Source of the DNA: Anaerolineae bacterium
Lineage (GTDB): Bacteria > Chloroflexota > Anaerolineae > B4-G1
DNA length: 7,208 nucleotides
Direction: 5' to 3'
NCBI GenBank assembly: GCA_030620125.1
Contig: JAUXFI010000106.1
Location: 1 to 7,208 of the forward strand
Shown here: piece by piece, positions 1 through 4,864 of the stretch
Layout of the letters: every line of letters begins with the position of its first letter
Position numbering within the stretch: the first letter of the stretch is position 1
Made by a program: the position numbers and the translations under genes
The notes under the pieces: model-generated
The model's input: the letters and a program-made list of their open reading frames with translations, nothing else
Told to the model about the DNA's origin: nothing
Databases searched by the model: none

Positions 1-101
1 CCAGCCCCGCGCGGACGAAGGAGGTGATCTACCATACGACAAATACTGTACTCTGTGTTGATTCGTTGTGCAAGAATGACCGACAAACAAAGGAGAAGGA
101 A
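1..101. other. Leader upstream of the solute-binding protein gene; no complete gene
   Basis: This stretch precedes the first gene. Forward frame 1 closes at TGA 25-27 and frame 2 at TGA 59-61, so the 3' end of an upstream gene could lie here, but too few codons are visible to recognise one. Frame 3 stays open into the solute-binding protein gene, but its upstream codons encode a hydrophilic stretch that would bury the lipoprotein signal peptide, so they are more likely untranslated. A strong Shine-Dalgarno-like sequence sits at 18-29 and the true ribosome-binding site of the first gene at 91-95. I see no convincing -35/-10 pair, so the promoter may be upstream of base 1. Confidence 0.5.
18..29 (+). 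promoter_or_regulatory. Extended Shine-Dalgarno-like site without a standard start codon after it
   Basis: The 12 bases AAGGAGGTGATC are perfectly complementary to the conserved 3' end of bacterial 16S rRNA. No ATG, GTG or TTG lies at normal spacing downstream. The nearest candidate at the right distance is the rare start ATA at 34-36. Its frame runs for 23 codons, through GTG 55 and ATG 76, to TGA 103-105, which overlaps the ATG of the next gene (ATGA). That could be a coupled leader peptide or simply chance. The match is certain; its function is not. Confidence 0.35.
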
Positions 102-872
102 ATGAAGACATATAGATGGATCATTGGCCTGGTTGTGTTGAGCCTGGCCCTGGCGGGTTGTACAACCTTCACCGAGGAATCAGAGGAATCAGCAGCCGAT
201 CTCGGCAAGATCGTCATCGGCAACAATGCTGAGTGGCCGCCCTTTGAGTCCGTAGATGACAACGGCAACATCGTGGGCTTCGACCCGGATCTGATGGCCG
301 CCATCGCCGAGGAGGCCGGCTTCGAGTACGAGTTCGTCAACACCCGTTGGGACGGCATCTTTGTCGCGCTCGCTTCGGGCGAGTTCGATTGTGTCATGTC
401 GGCTGCCACCATCACCGCAGAGCGGGCCAAGACCGTTAACTTTAGTGATCCCTACTTCGAGGCCGGGCAAATGATCGCCGTCCGTGCCGACAACACCGAC
501 ATCAGCAGCCCCAAAGACCTGGCTGGCAGAAAGGTCGGCGTGCAACTGGGCAGCACCGGCGACATCTGGCTGACGGATGAGACCGGGGCTGAGGTGATCC
601 GGTACGATGAGAACACGCTCGCTTTTCAGGCCTTGTCCAACGGTGACGTGGACGCGGCGGTGTGCGATAGTCCAACCGCCATTGAAACCGTCAAGGCCAA
701 CCCGGAAATGAACCTCAAGGTACTGCCGGGGGTGTACACCGAGGAGCAATACGGTGTTGCCGTCAATAAGGACAGGCCAGAGCTTTTGGAGGCCATCAAC
801 AGGGGTCTGGCGGCCGCCAAGGCCAGCGGCAAATACGACGAGATCTATGAAAAATACTTTGGCACGGACTGA
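102..872 (+). CDS. ABC transporter solute-binding lipoprotein, family 3 (polar amino acid type)
   Basis: This is an extracytoplasmic receptor that delivers a small, probably amino-acid-like ligand to the permease encoded next. The start at 102 gives 256 residues and has AGGAG at 91-95. It opens directly with a lipoprotein signal peptide: Lys2 and Arg5, a hydrophobic core, then the lipobox Leu-Ala-Gly-Cys with Cys20 as the lipidated residue. A frame running back to GTG 24 would add 26 hydrophilic residues before the signal, so I rejected it. After an acidic linker, the mature protein shows the family-3 pattern: an AEWPPFE strand near residue 44, GFDPDLMAAI, a WDGIFVALASGEFD segment, and AERAKTVNFSDPYF. 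Arg108 corresponds to the family Arg that binds the ligand carboxylate. Asp189 in the CDSPTA segment corresponds to the Asp that binds the alpha-amino group. Length is normal. The exact ligand cannot be read from sequence; polar amino acids are the default, and an N-methylated amino acid is possible given the neighbours. Confidence 0.93.
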   Translation: MKTYRWIIGLVVLSLALAGCTTFTEESEESAADLGKIVIGNNAEWPPFESVDDNGNIVGFDPDLMAAIAEEAGFEYEFVNTRWDGIFVALASGEFDCVMSAATITAERAKTVNFSDPYFEAGQMIAVRADNTDISSPKDLAGRKVGVQLGSTGDIWLTDETGAEVIRYDENTLAFQALSNGDVDAAVCDSPTAIETVKANPEMNLKVLPGVYTEEQYGVAVNKDRPELLEAINRGLAAAKASGKYDEIYEKYFGTD

Positions 873-926
873 GGGTAGAGTGCCCTCGCTCCTGAACCCG
901 ATCTCGTTAGCAAGAACGGGATTCTC

Positions 927-957
927 CATCGGTGGGGGTCCTCAACCCCCACCGATG
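927..957 (+). promoter_or_regulatory. Perfect 13-bp stem-loop between binding-protein and permease genes
   Basis: The left arm CATCGGTGGGGGT (927-939) and right arm ACCCCCACCGATG (945-957) pair without mismatch around the 5-base loop CCTCA. Only a short ATTT follows, so a strong intrinsic terminator is doubtful. In binding-protein transport operons such hairpins commonly protect the 3' end of the binding-protein message or partly attenuate transcription, so that the receptor is made in excess over the permease. That role is inferred from position and from known cases such as the malE-malF intergenic region. The rest of the 873-992 gap shows nothing else I can support. Confidence 0.7.
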
Positions 958-992
958 ATTTCCCTCCCGGACTGGTCGCCTGGAAAGTGAAT

Positions 993-1784
993 ATGATGAC
1001 GACTGAAACGGAAAAGCTGAAAAGAGGCAGGGCGCTGCCCATTCCCTGGGAGCGCATTCCCTGGTGGGCGGTCATCCTCTCCATCGTGGGTATCACCGTT
1101 GGCTGGTCAGTGCTGAACTCTGAAGCATATCTCAGCGTCATTCAGTTCGTGATGGGTGGGCTGGTGCTCACCTTGCAAGTCACCTTTGTCTCCTACGCCA
1201 TTGCGCTGGTGATAGGCCTGATATTTGGCTTGATGCGGGTGAGCCAAAACCCCATCTTGTATGCTACATCTACCCTCTACGTGGAGGTCATGCGGGGTAT
1301 TCCCCTCCTGGTCATCATCTTGTACATGGGATATGTTGCCGTTCCCATGCTACGCGATGCCACGGATGGAAGAATAGACCTGCAAGGCGTCCCGGCCGCG
1401 GTCATCGGCATAGCGATGTGTTATGGCGCATACATGGCCGAGGTCTACCGGGGCGGAATCCAGTCCATCGCACGTGGTCAGATGGAGGCCGCTCGCTCTC
1501 TGGGTATGAGCTACATGCAAGCCATGCGTTGCGTTATCCTGCCTCAAGCCATCCGGCGCATTCTGCCCCCGCTGGGCAACAACTTTATCGCTATGCTCAA
1601 GGACTCCTCGCTGATCGCCGTCATCGCCTTGCCAGACCTCTTACAGATGGGACGCTTGTACGTTTCCCGCACCTTCCGTCCCTTCGAGGGGTACAACACC
1701 ATCGCGCTCTTGTATCTGGTGTTGACTTTGTTCCTGTCCCTGCTGGTGCGCATCGTCGAAAAGAGAACGGCCATTGTCGAGTGA
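993..1784 (+). CDS. Amino acid ABC transporter permease (HisM/GlnP family)
   Basis: This is the inner-membrane channel subunit of a polar amino acid type ABC importer. I chose ATG 993 (263 residues) because GGAAAG at 982-987 sits 5 bases upstream. GTG 987 overlaps that site and has no other Shine-Dalgarno; ATG 996 is also possible. Hydrophobic segments lie near residues 24-41, 53-82, 87-118, 132-151, 190-215 and 235-256. The cytoplasmic EAA loop that docks on the ATPase is clear: Glu165-Ala166-Ala167 with Gly171, followed by ILPQAIRRILPPLGN. The VEVMRGIPLLV segment near residues 92-102 is typical of the HisMQ subfamily. It is probably a homodimer, because only one permease gene is present. 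No ATP-binding subunit follows; the next gene, 39 bases on, encodes a corrinoid protein, so the ATPase must lie upstream of base 1 or elsewhere. The family is certain, the substrate is not. Confidence 0.93.
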   Translation: MMTTETEKLKRGRALPIPWERIPWWAVILSIVGITVGWSVLNSEAYLSVIQFVMGGLVLTLQVTFVSYAIALVIGLIFGLMRVSQNPILYATSTLYVEVMRGIPLLVIILYMGYVAVPMLRDATDGRIDLQGVPAAVIGIAMCYGAYMAEVYRGGIQSIARGQMEAARSLGMSYMQAMRCVILPQAIRRILPPLGNNFIAMLKDSSLIAVIALPDLLQMGRLYVSRTFRPFEGYNTIALLYLVLTLFLSLLVRIVEKRTAIVE

Positions 1785-1823
1785 GCCTTCGTCAGAAATG
1801 AAGAAAAGGAGAACAACGAGAAA

Positions 1824-2486
1824 ATGACTATATTGCAAACGCTGGTCGAGGCCGTGCAAAATGGAGAGCAAGATACGGCCATTGACACCGCCAGGAAGGC
1901 GGTACAGGAAGGCATCGCCATCAACGAAATCGTCGAGGCGCTGACCGCCGGGATGCGCGAGATCGGTGACCAGTTCGCCCGTATGGATATCTTTTTGCCA
2001 GAGATGATGCTGGCTGCCCAGGCCATGCAGGTGGTGATGAGCGAACTGGAGCCCGAGATCCAAAAATCGTCTGTGCCTACAGAGAAAAAGGGCATCGTGG
2101 TCATCGGCACGGTCGAAGGCGACATGCACGAGATCGGCAAGGACATTGTGATCACCTTGCTCCGGGTGCAAGGGTTCGAGGTGTACGACCTGGGGATCAA
2201 CGTCAACGCCCTGGACTTTGTGCGCAAGGCCGAGGAAGTACACGCTGACGTTATCGGCGCTTCTTCGCTGATGACCACCACCATGCCCAGCCAGGGAGAG
2301 ATCGTCGAGTTTCTCAAGGAGAAGGGCATCCGCGAAAAGTATCACGTGATCCTCGGTGGAGCCCCGGTGACCCGGGAGTGGGTGGAGGAGTGCGGGGCCG
2401 ATAGCTGGGGCGAGAATGCAGGAGTGACCGTCGAGATCCTGGAACGTGTGATGGTAGACAGGAGGATGCAAGATGCCGCCGTATAA
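1824..2486 (+). CDS. Corrinoid protein, MtmC/MttC type (cobalamin-binding methyl carrier)
   Basis: This cytoplasmic methyl carrier holds a cobamide, accepts a methyl group from the partner methyltransferase, and passes it to a second methyltransferase. It has 220 residues, the usual length. The N-terminal half is the helical cap found in MtmC, MtbC, MttC and MetH, with MREIGDQFARMDIFLPEMM near residues 44-62. The C-terminal Rossmann-like domain carries the base-off/His-on motif Asp100-x-His102-x-x-Gly105, with His102 as the lower cobalt ligand, then Ser147-Ser148-Leu149-Met150 and the Gly178-Gly179-Ala-Pro-Val loop. SLMTTTM and GGAPVTREWVEECGAD closely resemble the same parts of Methanosarcina MtmC. 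AGGAGA at 1807-1812 is the ribosome-binding site. The 3' end overlaps the methyltransferase start by 14 bases, in the mtmC-mtmB order of methanogens. Assignment as a corrinoid protein is near certain; the particular methylamine subtype is not settled by this gene alone. Confidence 0.95.
   Translation: MTILQTLVEAVQNGEQDTAIDTARKAVQEGIAINEIVEALTAGMREIGDQFARMDIFLPEMMLAAQAMQVVMSELEPEIQKSSVPTEKKGIVVIGTVEGDMHEIGKDIVITLLRVQGFEVYDLGINVNALDFVRKAEEVHADVIGASSLMTTTMPSQGEIVEFLKEKGIREKYHVILGGAPVTREWVEECGADSWGENAGVTVEILERVMVDRRMQDAAV
2461..2465 (+). promoter_or_regulatory. Ribosome-binding site of the MtmB-like gene, inside the corrinoid protein gene
   Basis: GGAGG lies 7 bases before ATG 2473 and is embedded in the last codons of the corrinoid protein gene, which ends at TAA 2484-2486. 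It decides the start of the methyltransferase and implies translational coupling, consistent with paired production of carrier and methyltransferase. Confidence 0.8.
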
Positions 2487-3852
2487 GATGTGGGAGATCA
2501 TGGAGCGGGCCAACACTGGCCCTTTCTGCGAGGACGATGAATTCCTCTACAAAATCTTTATGCCCAAGATACAGCAAGTCATCAAAAAATACGACATCAA
2601 GTATGACCCAGACACTCCCGTACCTGCCGACGACGGCCTGGCCGATCGTGTCTGGCAGGCGGCGACAGAGTTCGTCCTGGAGGTGGGGGTGCTCAACGTG
2701 GACACCCACCGCCGGATCATGGTGGACGAGTCGGAACTGAAAGAGGCGCTGTATCACGCCCCCGGACGTTACCTCGTCGGCGCGGGCAAGGACACGCGCT
2801 GGTGGGAGCATCGGGGCGTAGAGGACACTCAGCCGCCCTTCTGCATCTTTAGCCCCGACATCACCTGCGACGAGCAGATGTTCCTGCCCATGTCCATCGC
2901 CTACATCCAGGAGCCTCTGGCCGATGGCGTGTGCGCGCCGATCCTGGAGGAGAGCATGGGCCTCAAGATCAAGTCGGGCACGCCGACCGAGATGGCGGGG
3001 GTAATGGAACACGCCATGACCCTGCGCCAGGCGGCCAAGCTGGCGGGCCGGCCGGGCCTCTTCCTGGTGGCCGTGGGCACGGCCCAATCGGACACGGGGC
3101 AGATCGCGGTGAGCAACGACGAGTGGGGGGTGCGCCACACCGACGGGCGGCTCATCGGTATGCTGACCGAGCTCAAGATTGACAACGAGCTGTTGAACAA
3201 GATTTCCCACTGCATGCAATTCGGGAGCTTTATCGGCTGCCTGAGCGGGGCCATTTACGGCGGCTACGCCGGCCGCGCCGAGGGCACGGCGATCCTGGAG
3301 ACGGCCTACCACATGGTGGGATTAACCATCTATCAGGCCAGTTTCCAGCAGAGCTTTCCCTTCCACCTGCACTTTACCTCCAACAGCGGGCGGGAGATGT
3401 TGTGGCTGGTAAGTATGGTACACCAGGCCAAGAGCCGCAACAGCCGCATCCTGTCCACGTCCAACGGCTTCCTGAACGCCGGCCCTGGCACCGAAATGGT
3501 GCTGTACGAAGCAGCGGCTCACGGGCTGGTCAGCGTGGTTTCCGGTGGACACCTGTGGGAGACGGCGGTGGCACACAACAAATACCGCAACTATGCCACG
3601 CCACTGGAGGCGCGCCTGGCCTGTGAGGTGGGGCACGCGGTGGCGCGGCAAGGGATGACCCGCAGCCAGGCCAACGAAATCGCCCTCAAGCTGCTGGAAA
3701 AGTACGAGCACCAGATCGCCGACGCCCCCAAGGGCAAGCCCTTCCAGGAATGTTACGACGCCCGCACCGCTCGACCTATGCCCTGGTATCTGGACATGTT
3801 CAAAAAGGTAAAGGACGAAATTGCGGCAATGGGGGTAGAGTTCCTATACTAG
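2473..3852 (+). CDS. MtmB-family corrinoid methyltransferase homologue lacking pyrrolysine
   Basis: This enzyme is expected to move a methyl group from a small methylated substrate to the cobamide of the corrinoid protein encoded just before it. It has 459 residues; Methanosarcina MtmB has 458. From memory the two align end to end: KKYDIKYD with VPADD near residue 50; VDTHRRIM; the AGRPG loop at 191-195; TELKID at 232-237; GGYAG at 263-267; GRE at 306-308; AGPGTE at 336-341; and APKGKPFQECYD near the C-terminus. It does not have the pattern of the MttB superfamily. Pyl202 of MtmB corresponds to Val199 (GTG, 3067-3069) in a local gap-free alignment. Glu229, Glu259, Gln333 and Tyr335 of MtmB correspond to Leu227, Leu257, Asn331 and Phe333. 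No internal TAG exists, and the terminal TAG comes at the normal family end. I am confident of the family. Monomethylamine as substrate is unlikely; the real methyl donor is unknown. Confidence 0.9.
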   Translation: MPPYKMWEIMERANTGPFCEDDEFLYKIFMPKIQQVIKKYDIKYDPDTPVPADDGLADRVWQAATEFVLEVGVLNVDTHRRIMVDESELKEALYHAPGRYLVGAGKDTRWWEHRGVEDTQPPFCIFSPDITCDEQMFLPMSIAYIQEPLADGVCAPILEESMGLKIKSGTPTEMAGVMEHAMTLRQAAKLAGRPGLFLVAVGTAQSDTGQIAVSNDEWGVRHTDGRLIGMLTELKIDNELLNKISHCMQFGSFIGCLSGAIYGGYAGRAEGTAILETAYHMVGLTIYQASFQQSFPFHLHFTSNSGREMLWLVSMVHQAKSRNSRILSTSNGFLNAGPGTEMVLYEAAAHGLVSVVSGGHLWETAVAHNKYRNYATPLEARLACEVGHAVARQGMTRSQANEIALKLLEKYEHQIADAPKGKPFQECYDARTARPMPWYLDMFKKVKDEIAAMGVEFLY

Positions 3853-3889
3853 CCGTTCCTCCTACCATTCGCACAAGGAGATAGACTCT

Positions 3890-4819
3890 ATGCCTGATTT
3901 CAAGGGCAGGGACATCCTCGACGGGGCACAGTTCACCCGCGAGGAGATTGAGCACATCATGAACGTGGCCGAGGATATGCGCGAGCAACTGGAGAAGAAA
4001 CACGCGCTGTACCTGATGCAGGGGTACGTCCTGGGCGCCCTCTTCTTCGAACCCAGCACTCGCACGCGGCTCTCGTTCGAGACAGCAATGTGCCGCTTGG
4101 GCGGCAGCGTGGTGGGGTTCGCTTCGGCGGGCACGTCCTCGTCCGCCAAGGGCGAGTCGCTGGCCGATACGATCCGCAACGTGGACCAATACGTGGACGT
4201 GATCGTCATGCGCCACCCGCGGATCGGGTCAGCCAGGGAGGCCGCCGGGGTGGCGGAGGCCCCGGTCATCAACGGAGGGGACGGCGCGGGTCAGCATCCC
4301 ACCCAGGCACTGCTGGACCTGTTCACGATCCGCTCCGAGCGAGGCCAGGTGGATGGCAACACCATCGCTCTCTGCGGCGATCTCAAGTACGGGCGCACGG
4401 TTCACGCTGGCGTAGAGCTGTACAAGCACTACGACTGCAAGCTGATATTTGTCGCGCCGGACGCGCTGAGGATGCCACCGCAGGTCACCGCGCGGCTGCG
4501 CGAGCAAGGTGTCACGGTCGAAGAGACGACCGACCTGGAGGCGGCACTGGCCGAGGCGAACGTCCTGTACATGACCCGCATCCAGAAGGAGCGCTTCAAT
4601 GATCCAACGGAGTACGAGCGGCTCAAGGGGAGTTACGTCCTGACGCGGGAGATGGTGGAGCGGATCAACCCTAGCCTGACCATCCTCCATCCACTGCCGC
4701 GCGTGGACGAAATCGCCACCGACGTGGACGACCTGCCCGGCGCAGCCTACTTCCGCCAGGCGCGGAATGGGGTGTACACGCGGATGGCGCTGATCGCGCT
4801 GGTGACGGGGAGGGTGTAG
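3890..4819 (+). CDS. pyrB: Aspartate carbamoyltransferase catalytic chain
   Basis: This enzyme joins carbamoyl phosphate and L-aspartate to form N-carbamoyl-L-aspartate, the committed step of pyrimidine synthesis, in the cytoplasm. It has 309 residues, as usual for PyrB. The carbamoyl phosphate loop Ser56-Thr57-Arg58-Thr59-Arg60 is intact, as are Lys87 (E. coli Lys84, in SSSAKGESLADT), Arg108 (MRHP), His136 and Gln139 (GQHPTQ), and Arg169 (GRTVH). The aspartate-side pair Arg230/Gln232 in YMTRIQKER and the HPLPRVDEI loop at 267-275 separate it from ornithine carbamoyltransferase and from YgeW-type relatives. AGGAG at 3876-3880 lies 9 bases before ATG. It follows the methyltransferase by 37 bases. 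No pyrI or other pyrimidine gene is in view, so it may be an ordinary pyr gene caught in the cluster, or it may supply a carbamoyl-transfer step to a linked pathway. The enzyme call is firm, the pathway role is not. Confidence 0.95.
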   Translation: MPDFKGRDILDGAQFTREEIEHIMNVAEDMREQLEKKHALYLMQGYVLGALFFEPSTRTRLSFETAMCRLGGSVVGFASAGTSSSAKGESLADTIRNVDQYVDVIVMRHPRIGSAREAAGVAEAPVINGGDGAGQHPTQALLDLFTIRSERGQVDGNTIALCGDLKYGRTVHAGVELYKHYDCKLIFVAPDALRMPPQVTARLREQGVTVEETTDLEAALAEANVLYMTRIQKERFNDPTEYERLKGSYVLTREMVERINPSLTILHPLPRVDEIATDVDDLPGAAYFRQARNGVYTRMALIALVTGRV

Positions 4820-4821
4820 GG

Positions 4822-4853
4822 GCGAGGCGGCGAGTCAGCGAGTCAGCGAATCG
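4822..4853 (+). repeat. Octamer tandem repeat in the pyrB-hydroxylase gap
   Basis: Four consecutive 8-base units fill most of the 45-base gap: GCGAGGCG, GCGAGTCA, GCGAGTCA and GCGAATCG. The middle two are identical and the outer two degenerate. The array ends just before GGAGG at 4856-4860, the ribosome-binding site of the next gene, which is only 4 bases from its ATG. I do not know a function. Copy-number change here would alter the gap without touching coding sequence. Confidence 0.7.
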
Positions 4854-4864
4854 GCGGAGGGATT

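Noticed and set aside
18..40. 3' end of a 16S rRNA gene on the minus strand
   Set aside because: Only the 12 anti-Shine-Dalgarno bases match. The preceding minus-strand bases do not resemble the conserved helix 45 region that comes before this tail.
24..101. Longer binding-protein start at GTG 24
   Set aside because: It would put 26 hydrophilic residues ahead of a perfect lipoprotein signal peptide. ATG 102 has its own AGGAG at 91-95.
2314..3312. 332-codon minus-strand frame
   Set aside because: It lies opposite the corrinoid protein and methyltransferase genes, has Arg/His/Leu-rich composition with no recognisable domain, and follows from high GC at third positions.
2473..3852. Assignment to the MttB (trimethylamine methyltransferase) superfamily
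   Set aside because: First impression only. The end-to-end motifs (KYDIKYD, AGRPG, ELKID, GGYAG, AGPGTE, GKPFQECYD) and the length match MtmB, not MttB.
3850..3897. Terminal TAG read as pyrrolysine
   Set aside because: The protein already ends at the family C-terminus, and readthrough gives only 14 further ordinary codons of no recognisable sequence before TGA.
3890..4819. Ornithine carbamoyltransferase or YgeW-type enzyme
   Set aside because: The Arg230-x-Gln232 pair and HPLPRVDEI are aspartate carbamoyltransferase features. The ornithine SMG motif is absent, and the length is that of PyrB.
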